Origin: Jejuia rubra
GTDB lineage: Bacteria; Bacteroidota; Bacteroidia; Flavobacteriales; Flavobacteriaceae
Length of the DNA stretch: 64,000 bases
NCBI RefSeq assembly: GCF_042684665.1
Contig: NZ_JBHULY010000034.1
Location: 186,001 to 250,000 of the forward strand
Direction of reading: 5' to 3'
A model generated the notes under the pieces. That model ran no database searches. It saw only the letters and a program-made list of their open reading frames with translations, and was not told where the DNA came from. Each line of letters starts with the position of its first letter. The first letter of the stretch is position 1. The position numbers and the translations under genes are program-made. Below, piece after piece: positions 43,885 through 52,822 of the stretch.

Positions 43885-44529
43885 ATGGAAAAAGGAAATA
43901 CAACGCGGTTTTACAGATTGAACTGGATGTGGAACATTCTGCGCCATGGGCTTTTTTTAAAAGGTGTAAATAACCGTATAGCGAGAATTGGCCTTGATTT
44001 TATGCCCTATTATTGGGTGCTTGAAGGTCAGGAAGAATTTGATCCGCCACAAATTAGGGGGGATGCCACTGGGTTTGAAGTATCCTTTTTTGACGATACT
44101 GACATAGCCAAAGTGCAAAGTAGCATCTCTGGTCTCGGTGATGTGGATTACGCTCAAAACCTGAGAAACGGAGAGATTTGTGTTGGGTTGAGGAAAAAGG
44201 GCAAGGTGGCCGCTTTTATGTTTATAAAAAAAAATAGCCACGAATTTAGGGGAAAGTTATTTCCACTAAAGGACAACGAGGCCTACCTTTATGGCATGTA
44301 TACTTTTGAATCGTTTAGGGGCAAAAACCTGGCACCTTATTTACGTTACCATTGCTACCAATTGTGCAGGGAAGATGGGATTCATAAGTTTTACAGTGTG
44401 AGCGACTACCTGAATAAATCAACTTTAAGGTTTAAGGGGAAATTGAAAGCTAAGAATACGCGATTGTACCTAAGCATGAAGCTGTTTAAGTCTTACTATC
44501 GGACATTTTTGCTGAAAAAGTATAATTAG
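43885..44529 (+). CDS. GNAT-like N-acyltransferase
   Basis: The 214-aa protein has a C-terminal half matching the acetyltransferase fold. A beta strand (K-G-K-V-A-A-F-M-F-I), a turn, then G-M-Y-T-F-E-S-F-R-G-K-N-L-A-P-Y-L (the acyl-CoA loop region) are followed by the helix L-R-Y-H-C-Y-Q-L-C and D-Y-L-N-K-S-T-L-R-F-K-G-K-L, the usual N-x-x-S-x-x-x-x-x-x-x-G motif. The N-terminal part (1-75) has no recognised domain. Substrate is unknown. Confidence 0.75.
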   Translation: MEKGNTTRFYRLNWMWNILRHGLFLKGVNNRIARIGLDFMPYYWVLEGQEEFDPPQIRGDATGFEVSFFDDTDIAKVQSSISGLGDVDYAQNLRNGEICVGLRKKGKVAAFMFIKKNSHEFRGKLFPLKDNEAYLYGMYTFESFRGKNLAPYLRYHCYQLCREDGIHKFYSVSDYLNKSTLRFKGKLKAKNTRLYLSMKLFKSYYRTFLLKKYN

Positions 44530-44547
44530 TTTTATTCAAAGTTAAGG

Positions 44548-45129
44548 TTGATTGTCGAGCACCACCATTTCATCATCTACAAACCATACGGCTATTTAAG
44601 CCAGTTTGGAAGTCGGGATTCCAAACAGCAATCCAAACGGTTTTTAGGAGATTTAAACGATTTTCCTGAAGGCATTATGGCTATTGGGAGGTTGGATGAA
44701 AAGTCGGAAGGGCTTCTGCTGCTGACTACCGATGGCAAAATGAGCGATTATATCAATAGTCAAAAAGTAGAAAAGGAATATTATGCCTTGGTGGACGGTG
44801 ATATTTCGGAAGAGTCCATTTTGCAACTTCAAAAAGGAGTTGAAATTGGCTTCGATGGCAAAAAATACAAAACAAAGCCCTGTAAGGCCTTTAAATTGAA
44901 AGTAGCGCCGCAATTGCCTGAACGTTCAAAAAAGATAAGAGACGCCCGTCATGGGCCAGTATCATGGGTGTCTATCACATTGAGTGAAGGTAAATTTAGG
45001 CAGGTTCGGAAAATGACCTCAGCTGTTGGTTTTCCAACGTTGCGTTTGGTTCGGGTTAGGGTGGGGGCTATCCTTCTTGGTCGTATGTATGTTGGTGAGG
45101 TTAAGGAGGTTGCGAGTTTTGATGTATAG
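44548..45129 (+). CDS. rluE: RsuA/RluE-family pseudouridine synthase
   Basis: The 193-aa enzyme isomerises uridine in rRNA. Signature segments are Y-K-P-Y-G-Y-L-S-Q-F, the catalytic aspartate in I-G-R-L-D-E-K-S-E-G-L-L-L-L-T, K-E-Y-Y-A-L-V-D-G and L-S-E-G-K-F-R-Q-V-R-K-M. There is no N-terminal S4 domain, consistent with RluE, which modifies 23S rRNA. The frame contains no ATG between the previous stop and the conserved start, so translation must begin at the TTG at 44548 or a rarer codon. The gene follows the GNAT gene by 18 bp and is convergent with the next gene. Confidence 0.85.
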   Translation: MIVEHHHFIIYKPYGYLSQFGSRDSKQQSKRFLGDLNDFPEGIMAIGRLDEKSEGLLLLTTDGKMSDYINSQKVEKEYYALVDGDISEESILQLQKGVEIGFDGKKYKTKPCKAFKLKVAPQLPERSKKIRDARHGPVSWVSITLSEGKFRQVRKMTSAVGFPTLRLVRVRVGAILLGRMYVGEVKEVASFDV

Positions 45130-45142
45130 ACCCAAATTCCTA

Positions 45143-45772
45143 TTATGCTTCCAGTTCCTCCAATTCCTTGTAGTTGCGGTTTAAGCGTTTCAGCAATAGG
45201 CCATAGATGAGTCTGTAAAACAGCCAGATAATCAAAATTAATATAGCTGTAAACAAAATACTAAAAGCAATAAAAATTGCTATGCCATTTGTGTCCAAAT
45301 TTTCTATGACTTGTCTGGCGTTGGGGTCATAATGAAACGAGTGGTAGAGGGCTAAAACCATTGACACGCCTGCCATAATAAGATTGTAGAGCACGTAGTA
45401 TTTGATGATTTTACGGGTTCTCAATATATTGGCCATAAGTTGTTTGGCGCTGTCTGTAACCGAAATGGTTTTATAGGATCTGAATAGTAAAATAATAAAC
45501 AGAATAATTACGGCGTAGCTAAATATGGTTAGGCCAAGGGTCAAATCATCCGAGTAAATCGAATCCAATTTCTCCCTAAATGCATCCGAAACGAAATAGG
45601 GTATGGAATTAACCAATATCCAAAACACTAATTCGGCTACACTGATGTAAAATAAAGTCTTAACAATGGAAGACGATTTTTTGTGCAACATTGGGTAAAT
45701 ATCCTGAGCCGAAAGTTTTTTGTCTGCAGACGCCTTGTTCCAATCCTTCTTTAGTAAATCTAGTCCGTCCAT
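45143..45772 (-). CDS. Four-helix membrane protein partnered with ECF sigma factor
   Basis: The 209-aa protein has a soluble N-terminus (1-35: L-L-K-K-D-W-N-K-A, I-Y-P-M-L-H-K-K-S) and four hydrophobic helices at about 38-58, 80-100, 120-145 and 165-195. It lies 4 bp after the sigma-factor gene, the usual place for an anti-sigma factor. The first 35 residues could be the sigma-binding part, though no zinc anti-sigma motif is present. The role is inferred from position only. Confidence 0.65.
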   Translation of the reverse strand: MDGLDLLKKDWNKASADKKLSAQDIYPMLHKKSSSIVKTLFYISVAELVFWILVNSIPYFVSDAFREKLDSIYSDDLTLGLTIFSYAVIILFIILLFRSYKTISVTDSAKQLMANILRTRKIIKYYVLYNLIMAGVSMVLALYHSFHYDPNARQVIENLDTNGIAIFIAFSILFTAILILIIWLFYRLIYGLLLKRLNRNYKELEELEA

Positions 45773-45776
45773 AACC

Positions 45777-46271
45777 TTAAGGATTTAAAATAGTTCTTAG
45801 TTTAGTTTTTATCCTGTTCATTTTCACGCGGGCGTTAACCTCGCTGATTCCTAAAGTCTCGCTGATTTCTCTGTAATCCTTGTCCTCCAAATACAGAAAA
45901 ACCAGTGCCTTTTCAATGTCGTTTAGTTTATGTATCGCCTTATACATTACTTTTAACTGTTCTTCTTCTGTGTCATCATAATCCTCCGCTTTCATCTTGA
46001 ACGATACCCCTTCAAAATCTTGAGTCTTTATCGTGCGTTTTGATTTTCTGTATAAAGTAATAGCCGTATTTAAGGCTACCCGATACATCCAAGTACTGAA
46101 CTTTGCATCCCCTCGAAACTTCGGGTAGGCCCTCCAAAGTTGAATGGTAATTTCCTGAAAAAGGTCATTGTGCGCATCGTAATTATTGGTGTACAATCGG
46201 CACACTTTGTGCACAATATTTTGATGCTTTTCCAATAATTCTACAAAGTTATGTTCTTGGGTTTGTGTCAA
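45777..46271 (-). CDS. ECF-type sigma-70 family factor
   Basis: The 164-aa sigma factor has region 2 (L-F-Q-E-I-T-I-Q-L-W-R-A-Y-P-K-F-R-G, then W-M-Y-R-V-A-L-N-T-A) and region 4 (Y-L-E-D-K-D-Y-R-E-I-S-E-T-L-G-I-S-E-V-N-A-R-V-K). It directs RNA polymerase to a small regulon. No ATG precedes the conserved N-terminus, and the ORF opens 15 nt before a TTG at 46271, so the TTG start is the best choice. It is probably controlled by the adjacent membrane protein. Confidence 0.88.
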   Translation of the reverse strand: MTQTQEHNFVELLEKHQNIVHKVCRLYTNNYDAHNDLFQEITIQLWRAYPKFRGDAKFSTWMYRVALNTAITLYRKSKRTIKTQDFEGVSFKMKAEDYDDTEEEQLKVMYKAIHKLNDIEKALVFLYLEDKDYREISETLGISEVNARVKMNRIKTKLRTILNP

Positions 46272-46667
46272 AAAATTGATGGATTAGTTACACTATTGGT
46301 AGCTATTAGTTTTGAAATGTTACACGAATTTAAAAATAAATTTTTGACTAAAGTTTCACCGGAATAGGAGGTGTTTTTGTTGAAAAGGGTGCTAAATTTC
46401 AATACGTAAATTTATTATTTATATAAGTTTATTAAAGTAATTCGTATTCAGTATATTGGACATTAACTATAAATAAAATCTATGGTTGTTTTTTAACGTA
46501 TTTTTGCTGAATTTGGGGACTTTTGGAGTTCCAATATACAGAAAATAATGCATCAAAAAAACACATAAAAAACTTTTGAAAGTCGATTAAAATCCTACTC
46601 TATAAATTCCTTTTGAAATTTGGTTTTTTATCTTTTGGGATTTGGGTATTTCACTTTTGGAATTTTA
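46272..46667. other. AT-rich intergenic region, no gene
   Basis: About 400 bp contains only short motifs, such as a GGAATTTTGG-type word series at 46613-46666 that recurs near 32950-33000 and 62338-62380. No coding frame or RNA structure is supported. It should include the ECF sigma-factor promoter, which I could not pinpoint. Confidence 0.5.
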
Positions 46668-46692
46668 TATCTCGTAGGTTTGCTACGAGATA
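46668..46692 (-). terminator. Perfect 10-bp hairpin after the DUF998-like gene
   Basis: TATCTCGTAG (46668-46677) and CTACGAGATA (46683-46692) pair exactly around GTTTG. It lies 4 nt after the stop codon of the minus-strand gene. The following TATAAAATT is only weakly T-rich, so terminator strength is moderate. Confidence 0.6.
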
Positions 46693-46695
46693 CTT

Positions 46696-47385
46696 TTATT
46701 TGTCCTTAAAAAAGAATTGTCCTTTGGTCAGCCATGAAATTCCGAAGGCCCAAAGGGCAATAAATTCTAAAACAAAAACAGGTTTTAAATCTGCCAATTT
46801 TGGAAACTTGTCGTCAATCAAAAAATAGATAATAATCAGGGCAACACAAATTATCATTACCCAACCTGTAATCTTATAAACATGATTTCTTTTGATTTTT
46901 TGAGCACTCATTTCGGTATGTTTTCCTCTTGGCAACGGAAACAGTTTCAATGAGAAATAAATGAGTGTCACAAAAAATACTAGAGCGGAACCCAGATGGA
47001 TTATCCCAATCCAGCAATTGTATTCGATACATTTTGTGGCGCACGATGAAAGTTTGTCCACACTGGTGGGGAAAAGAGCAACACCTAAAGCGCTTAAACA
47101 TGCCACGATACCCGCATTCCTATCCTTATGGTCGTGGCCGTTATAAGCAAACATAAACATGGCCACTGCGCAGAGTGTGCCCACCAGAATATTTCGCATT
47201 TCGGTGTGGTAATAGTCACTGATTGAATTTTCGATAAAATCACATTTGGCATAAAAAATACCGCCAATGGCAAGCACCACGGGCAATAGGAATGCTAATC
47301 CCCCAATGATCTTTCTAAGAAGCATGTAGGAAATCAGCATTTGGTCGTCGGTCTGTTTGGTTTTAATGTCTTGATGGTCAGTCAT
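46696..47385 (-). CDS. Multi-pass membrane protein, DUF998-like
   Basis: I chose the ATG at 47385 (M-T-D-H-Q-D-I-K), giving 229 aa; the 53 extra codons upstream are not membrane-like and cross the promoter region. It has about six hydrophobic helices, and the second loop holds D-Y-Y-H-T-E-M-R-N, a charged motif seen in DUF998-type and related membrane proteins. No transport or enzyme function can be assigned. It is a single gene. Confidence 0.65.
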   Translation of the reverse strand: MTDHQDIKTKQTDDQMLISYMLLRKIIGGLAFLLPVVLAIGGIFYAKCDFIENSISDYYHTEMRNILVGTLCAVAMFMFAYNGHDHKDRNAGIVACLSALGVALFPTSVDKLSSCATKCIEYNCWIGIIHLGSALVFFVTLIYFSLKLFPLPRGKHTEMSAQKIKRNHVYKITGWVMIICVALIIIYFLIDDKFPKLADLKPVFVLEFIALWAFGISWLTKGQFFFKDK

Positions 47386-47548
47386 AATTGTTGGTTTAAT
47401 GATTTTAAAGTTAAACATTATTCCCAAATGGGAAGTTTTTGCCAAATTTGGGTTCGTTACAATTCGTCTTAAAAAAAGTACGGTTCGGTTACTTGAAGTT
47501 TTCCAGTTCAAACTTCTGATGCATTTTTGCAACGTAATCATCAACCTG

Positions 47549-47592
47549 CCCTGAGCGACTTGTACTGAGCGAAGGCGAAGTAAGTCGAAGGG
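47549..47592. repeat. REP-like palindrome upstream of TonB receptor
   Basis: CCCTGAGCGACTTGTACTGAGCG runs into GAAGGCGAAGTAAGTCGAAGGG. The outer arms CCCT/AGGG and inner GCGACTT/AAGTCG(A) can pair. CTGAGCG and GTCGAAG words also occur in the topB repeat and in the 56738-56843 element. It ends 24 bp before the receptor start. Confidence 0.65.
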
Positions 47593-47616
47593 TCAATAAG
47601 TAACAATCAATCAAAA

Positions 47617-49770
47617 ATGAAAAATCTTCTAACCATTCTTATCTCAGTTTTAAGTCTGCAATTGCAAGCACAGAGTGTTATTAATGGCACGGTCACCACT
47701 ACTAAAGGCTTACCCATAAAAGGTGCAAATATCTATTTGGAGGGCACATACGACGGTAGCACGTCAGATGAAAACGGAACCTTTTCGTTTTCAACATCGG
47801 AAACAGGGACCCAAACCTTGGTAATTTCTTATTTGTCTTATGAAACGTTTAGAATGGTTGGGGATATTTCCTATATGAAAAATGTTGTGGTCAAGTTAAA
47901 AGAAGATGTCAATACCTTGGATGCCGTGGTGCTGTCTGCCGGTACATTTTCTGCAGGCGACAATAGCAAGGTGAATGCGCTAAAACCATTGGATGTGGTA
48001 ACTACGGCCAGTGCTTTGGGTGATTTTGTGGGCGCATTGCAAACCTTGCCAGGAACAACCACGGTGGCTGAGGATGGACGCTTATTTGTACGTGGGGGCG
48101 ATGCCAACGAAACCCAAATTTTTATTGATGGTATCCGGGTATTTACGCCCTATACGCCCACCACCAACAATGCCCCAACACGAGGCCGCTATTCCCCATT
48201 TTTATTTGACGGGATAACCTTTTCCACGGGTGGATACTCCGCGGAATTCGGACAAGCCCTATCCAGTGTGTTGCTGTTAAATACAGTGGATGAGCCCGAT
48301 CAGGAAAAAACCGATATCGGCATTATGAGCGTGGGCGCTACCCTCGGGAATACCCAAAAATGGAAAAAAAGTTCCATCAGCGTCAATGCATCTTATATTA
48401 ATTTGGCGCCTTATAATGCCATTTTCCCTAACAGAAATGAATTTATCAAGCCTTTTCAAACTGCCTCGGGGGAAGCCGTGTTCCGCAGAAAAACCAATTC
48501 TGGTCTATTTAAACTTTATGGTGCTTTTGATACCAGCAGTTTTGAGATTGTTCAGGAAGATATCAATATGCCCGAGGGGCAATACATCAAATTGAACAAT
48601 AATAATTTTTATTTGAATGGATCGTATAGCGGAAAGTTAAACGATACTTGGAGTATGCAAACGGGGCTGAGCTACACCAATGCCAAAAACAAAACGAATT
48701 TTGGTGTAATAGATATCCGTGATACCGAAAACTCGGTTCATGCCAAGCTAAAGTTCAAAAACCGCATCAGTAATCGCTTCAAGCTCTATTTTGGCGGGGA
48801 ATATTTTGCAACGGATTTTGATGAAACATTCAATGACGATACCATCACAAATGCTGAATACGGGTTTGACAACAATATTGCCGCAATTTTTGCCGAAGCC
48901 GATATTTTTATCTCAAAGAACTTGGCTTTTAAAACTGGGGTACGCACCGAATATAGCGCACTTTTTGAAAATTTTACTTTGGCTCCTAGGGTATCCGTGG
49001 CCTATAAAGTTTCAAACAAAAGCCAATTGTCTTTGGCTTATGGCGATTTTTATCAAAACCCGGCCAGCAATGTTTTGAAGTTTAATCAGAATTTTAAACC
49101 CCAAAATGCGAGTCACTATATTTTGAATTATCAATATAACTCCGACCGAAAGATTTTTAGGGCAGAGGCTTATTACAAAAGCTATGATAATTTGGCTAAG
49201 TATGATACGGATTTCCCGAATTTTCAAAGCAATTTTAGCAATGATGGATCTGGGTTTGCAAAGGGTATAGATTTCTTTTGGAGGGATAGTAAAAGCATTA
49301 AAAATGTGGATTATTGGTTAAGTTATTCCTACTTGGATACCAAACGGGACGACCGCAATTTTCCTGAAAAGGCCCAACCCAATTTTGCCAATACCCATAA
49401 TTTTTCCGCAGTAGCGAAATATTGGATTGACGATTGGAAAAGCCAAGTGGGTTTTAGTTATGCCTTTGCATCAGGAAGAACATTCACTAATCCCAACAAC
49501 CCGGGGTTCTTAAACGATAAAACAAAATCCTTCAATAGTTTAAGTGTAAATTGGGCCTATTTAATCAGTCCACAAAAGATATTGTATGCATCGGTAAATA
49601 ACATTTTAGGCTTCCGAAATATCAACGGCTACCAATATGCCAACACTCCCGATATGAACGGTAATTTTAATCGACGGGCTTTGAGGCCGGCTTTAGACCA
49701 ATTCTTTTTCGTAGGCTTCTTTTGGACCATCAGTGAGGAAAAAACCAGTAATCAGTTGGATAATCTGTAA
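47617..49770 (+). CDS. TonB-dependent receptor with carboxypeptidase-like N-domain
   Basis: The 717-aa receptor has a signal peptide (1-19, ending L-Q-A-Q), a CarboxypepD_reg-like domain (20-105: V-I-N-G-T-V-T-T-T-K-G-L-P-I-K-G-A-N), a plug (about 125-240, with V-R-G-G-D-A-N-E-T-Q and G-G-Y-S-A-E-F-G-Q-A-L-S-S-V) and a beta-barrel to the end. No SusD partner is adjacent, so it belongs to the stand-alone kind. The substrate cannot be told. Codon use and G+C resemble the core. Confidence 0.88.
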   Translation: MKNLLTILISVLSLQLQAQSVINGTVTTTKGLPIKGANIYLEGTYDGSTSDENGTFSFSTSETGTQTLVISYLSYETFRMVGDISYMKNVVVKLKEDVNTLDAVVLSAGTFSAGDNSKVNALKPLDVVTTASALGDFVGALQTLPGTTTVAEDGRLFVRGGDANETQIFIDGIRVFTPYTPTTNNAPTRGRYSPFLFDGITFSTGGYSAEFGQALSSVLLLNTVDEPDQEKTDIGIMSVGATLGNTQKWKKSSISVNASYINLAPYNAIFPNRNEFIKPFQTASGEAVFRRKTNSGLFKLYGAFDTSSFEIVQEDINMPEGQYIKLNNNNFYLNGSYSGKLNDTWSMQTGLSYTNAKNKTNFGVIDIRDTENSVHAKLKFKNRISNRFKLYFGGEYFATDFDETFNDDTITNAEYGFDNNIAAIFAEADIFISKNLAFKTGVRTEYSALFENFTLAPRVSVAYKVSNKSQLSLAYGDFYQNPASNVLKFNQNFKPQNASHYILNYQYNSDRKIFRAEAYYKSYDNLAKYDTDFPNFQSNFSNDGSGFAKGIDFFWRDSKSIKNVDYWLSYSYLDTKRDDRNFPEKAQPNFANTHNFSAVAKYWIDDWKSQVGFSYAFASGRTFTNPNNPGFLNDKTKSFNSLSVNWAYLISPQKILYASVNNILGFRNINGYQYANTPDMNGNFNRRALRPALDQFFFVGFFWTISEEKTSNQLDNL

Positions 49771-49842
49771 TTGATGGAAACATTGCTTCGGAATTAAATG
49801 CAACTTTTGTAAATTGTCTCAACTTTAAATCAAAAGTACTAT

Positions 49843-50847
49843 ATGGGACAGGTAATTACCTTTGGGGAGGTATTGATGCGCATCTCGCCCCGGGGACACA
49901 AAAAATTTATTCAATCCAATATGGTGGAATTTTTCTTCGGAGGCACCGAATTGAATGTAGGCATTTCCATTGCCAATTTTGGGGGTAAAGTAAAGCATAT
50001 CAGTTTAGTATCAGAGGATTTTATTGGGGATGCGGCACTATCATATATTCAGAAATTTGGAGTTTCTACAACTTCGATTGGTAGATCCAAACAGCCATTA
50101 GGCGTGTATTTTTTAGAAGTGGGTGCGGTGATGCGTCCAAGTAGCATATCCTACAACCGCTCGCATTCAGCATTCTCGGAGATTGTACCAGAGAGGGTCG
50201 ATTGGCCCCACGCGTTAAGAAAGGGTAGTTGGTTTCATTGGACGGGTATCACCCCGGCTTTGTCTAAAGGGGCCTTCGAGACACTTTTGCAGGGTTTAAA
50301 ATTGGCTCGGGAAAAAGGGATGGTAGTTTCTGCGGACCCTACCTATAGAAGTGGTTTGTGGCAGTATGGTAAAAACCCGAAAGAGGCCTTAACCGAATTG
50401 TTGCACCTTTCTACCATTTTTATTGGTGGTATGGATGAAATCAACGAGGCTTTGGGAACGGATTTTTCGTATTCCAACGACGATTTTATTGAAGCCTCAA
50501 AAATGCTCATGGAAAAGTTTCCATCCATTGAAAAGGTGTTTGATAAAATACGGACATCGGTCAATTCCTCATGGCATAAAATACGTGCCCGAATGTGGAA
50601 CGGATCTGAATTTAGGGAAACTACTGATCTGGATATCACTCATGTTGTGGATCGCATCGGTACTGGCGATGCCTTTGCCGCTGGCCTAATTTACGGCTTG
50701 CAACACTACGGTGATTATGATGCCATGGAATTTGCCAGTGCCGCCTGCGCATTAAAACATACCTACGAAGGGGATATTAACCACACCACAGTGAAAGAGG
50801 TAAAGGGTATTTTGGGAGGTAATACCTCGGGGCGGTTTGTGCGATGA
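49843..50847 (+). CDS. kdgK: PfkB-family sugar kinase (2-dehydro-3-deoxygluconokinase-like)
   Basis: The 334-aa ribokinase-fold protein begins G-E-V-L-M-R-I-S-P (substrate start motif) and contains the second PfkB signature D-R-I-G-T-G-D-A-F-A-A-G-L with the catalytic aspartate. The pattern and length fit 2-keto-3-deoxygluconate kinases, which phosphorylate KDG to KDPG. No KDPG aldolase is beside it, so substrate is uncertain. It stands as a single gene between a receptor and the helicase. Confidence 0.8.
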   Translation: MGQVITFGEVLMRISPRGHKKFIQSNMVEFFFGGTELNVGISIANFGGKVKHISLVSEDFIGDAALSYIQKFGVSTTSIGRSKQPLGVYFLEVGAVMRPSSISYNRSHSAFSEIVPERVDWPHALRKGSWFHWTGITPALSKGAFETLLQGLKLAREKGMVVSADPTYRSGLWQYGKNPKEALTELLHLSTIFIGGMDEINEALGTDFSYSNDDFIEASKMLMEKFPSIEKVFDKIRTSVNSSWHKIRARMWNGSEFRETTDLDITHVVDRIGTGDAFAAGLIYGLQHYGDYDAMEFASAACALKHTYEGDINHTTVKEVKGILGGNTSGRFVR

Positions 50848-50892
50848 GTTTTAAACGTATGAATCTGGCGAACATAAATAAATTGGCAATTA

Positions 50893-52668
50893 TTATATCC
50901 TTTTTAATTCAAGTTTTTTGATTCGCGATCTAATTGCTCCATTTGTCCTGCCAAAATGTTGTGAAAGCTCCCGGATGCTTATGCCATCATAATACATTGT
51001 TATTAACTTTTCATCTAAGTCACTTGTCCAAGGTCGATATGCTTGCAGATGTTTTTTTCTGATTTTTTCAACCGAATATGCCTTTTCTCTAAAAATGTCC
51101 TGTTCAGGGACTGTAGTTTTGGTATTTTTGACCAAGGCTTTTTCTTCTTCGCTTTTAACGGGTGTGATGTGAATTTTTGAAGACCTGGGGAAATTTTTTG
51201 GCATTAAAGTTTCGGGTATGTGAATACTATTCTTCGTTCTTGTGATGGCAACATACAATAAGTTGATTTCTTCATTTATTTTTGAAATTTCAACAATGCC
51301 TTTTTTGATGTCCAGCTTAAGTTTTTCAAGCGTGTCCTCGGTAATAAAATCGTTTACCAGTTGAATAGCATCATATTCCATCCCTTTGCACCTATGTACT
51401 GTCGAGAAAATAATTTCAGCTTTACTTTTGTCATCACCATCTATGTGTTTGTCTTTTATTCTTTTTATAATGTTCGGGATTTTATTTCCGTATTTCCGAA
51501 CGATTTCCAACATTAATCCTAACTGAACATCATCAGTTTTTTCAATATAATTTTCCAGCTCACCAAGGCTTTTCATTTGTTTAATAAGCTTGTCCTTGAT
51601 GCGTCTATACCTCCTGTTATATAGGTTTAAAATGTCATATAATGAAGCGCCTTCATCAGCATATGTGTATGAATTGATGTTCCCTTCAAAATAGATGTGC
51701 TTTATTTTCTTTTTCTCAGTGGCATATTCAATTGCTTTGAGCAATAGGCCGAGATTTGTTCGTGCAAGTATCGCTTTGGAACTGTGAATTTGGGTACTGC
51801 CTTTTCCCTTTATTGAAAAATCAATATTGTTGTTTATGTGCTTTTTCCATTTCAAAACTTCCACAGAAAGGTTTGCAACGTCTTGATTAAATCGAAAACT
51901 TGTCGATAACTGATAAGTTTTAAAATCGGTATTTTCCAAAGAATTGACGGCATGTCGCCACCCATAAATTTGTTGATGGGTATCACCAACAATGACTTTG
52001 GTTGCATTTTGTTTTAGAAAAACATCAAGCATTGCAGGGGAGGCATCCTGTCCTTCATCGAAAAGGATGTAGTCAAAATCAAGTTTTGGGTTCGAGAGCT
52101 GGAACTTTTTGAGGTAAAAATCATGTGTTATTTCTATTTCCCCACTATCCATTTTGCTCAATAAAAGCCTTGTGTTTTTTTCAATGTAGTTGTAGAAAGT
52201 ATTGATAAAATTTCTAGCCTTAACGTCAAAAACAACATCGAGGTAATTTAAGTCTTTGATCTTGGGTGTATTGCTATTGCAAAAATATGAGGCAAACTTG
52301 TTTATGTGATTGGCTAAAATGTACTGAATGTGTTTTTCTCCATCCGACCTGAGTTCCAGAATATCAGCTACCTCGTAGGTCTTTAAGCCTTGGGGTCTGA
52401 GTTTATAATTATGTTTGAGCACTGTTTTTTTGAAAGCCAAGGAGTGTGCGGTTTCAATTGTAACGTTTGTGGCTCCTTTTTCTTGGAATTTTTTCAGGGC
52501 TTCCAATTTAACCGACTTATTAAAGGCTAGATAGAGTATTTTACTTCTTGGAGGACGCGCTTTTGCATATTCTATTAATGTGGTTGTTTTCCCAGAACCC
52601 GCTACGGCGTTTATTTTTATATTGCCGGTTGAATTGATTATTTTGATTTGCTCTGCAGTTAATTTCAA
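50893..52668 (-). CDS. UvrD/Rep-like SF1 helicase with C-terminal Myb-like segment
   Basis: The 591-aa superfamily 1A helicase has Walker A A-V-A-G-S-G-K-T-T, motif II F-D-E-G-Q-D-A-S, Q-Q-I-Y-G-W-R-H (motif III), S-T-S-F-R-F (motif IV) and L-L-Y-V-A-I-T-R-T-K (motif VI), with the short FBH1-like arrangement. The last 45 residues (R-P-W-T-S-D-L-D-E-K-L-I-T-M-Y ... G-A-I-R-S-R-I-K-K-L) form a SANT/Myb-like or HTH unit that could target DNA. The frame has no ATG ahead of the conserved K-L-T-A-E-Q, so TTG at 52668 is the probable start. It acts presumably in repair or recombination. Confidence 0.82.
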   Translation of the reverse strand: MKLTAEQIKIINSTGNIKINAVAGSGKTTTLIEYAKARPPRSKILYLAFNKSVKLEALKKFQEKGATNVTIETAHSLAFKKTVLKHNYKLRPQGLKTYEVADILELRSDGEKHIQYILANHINKFASYFCNSNTPKIKDLNYLDVVFDVKARNFINTFYNYIEKNTRLLLSKMDSGEIEITHDFYLKKFQLSNPKLDFDYILFDEGQDASPAMLDVFLKQNATKVIVGDTHQQIYGWRHAVNSLENTDFKTYQLSTSFRFNQDVANLSVEVLKWKKHINNNIDFSIKGKGSTQIHSSKAILARTNLGLLLKAIEYATEKKKIKHIYFEGNINSYTYADEGASLYDILNLYNRRYRRIKDKLIKQMKSLGELENYIEKTDDVQLGLMLEIVRKYGNKIPNIIKRIKDKHIDGDDKSKAEIIFSTVHRCKGMEYDAIQLVNDFITEDTLEKLKLDIKKGIVEISKINEEINLLYVAITRTKNSIHIPETLMPKNFPRSSKIHITPVKSEEEKALVKNTKTTVPEQDIFREKAYSVEKIRKKHLQAYRPWTSDLDEKLITMYYDGISIRELSQHFGRTNGAIRSRIKKLELKRI

Positions 52669-52754
52669 TAGTCCAAATAATTAAGATAGTTTCGATAAAT
52701 ACCACTACTTTTCTTTCGTAATGGAATATACTAAATTCTATAAATTTTAGAAAC

Positions 52755-52785
52755 AAAAAATCCCAACAGCATCACTGTCGGGATT
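52755..52785 (-). terminator. Rho-independent terminator after secA
   Basis: AATCCCAACAG (52759-52769) and CTGTCGGGATT (52775-52785) pair with one wobble and a 5-nt loop. On the minus strand the stem is followed by a run of T (A residues 52755-52760 on the plus strand). It lies between the secA stop and the helicase start, so it separates the two transcripts. Confidence 0.85.
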
Positions 52786-52798
52786 ATAATATTTCAAA

Positions 52799-52820
52799 GA
52801 TTCCTGCTTGCGCAGGAATT
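52799..52820. repeat. Half-unit of the ATTCCTGC/GCAGGAAT repeat at the secA 3' end
   Basis: GATTCCTGC-TTGC-GCAGGAAT follows the secA stop directly on the minus strand. It is a single palindromic half of the element at 27103-27184 and may add to termination. Confidence 0.7.
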
Positions 52821-52822
52821 TT

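Noticed and set aside
47386..47544. Upstream extension of the DUF998-like protein
   Set aside because: The 53 added codons lack conservation-like features and cross the likely promoter. The ATG at 47385 fits a membrane protein start.
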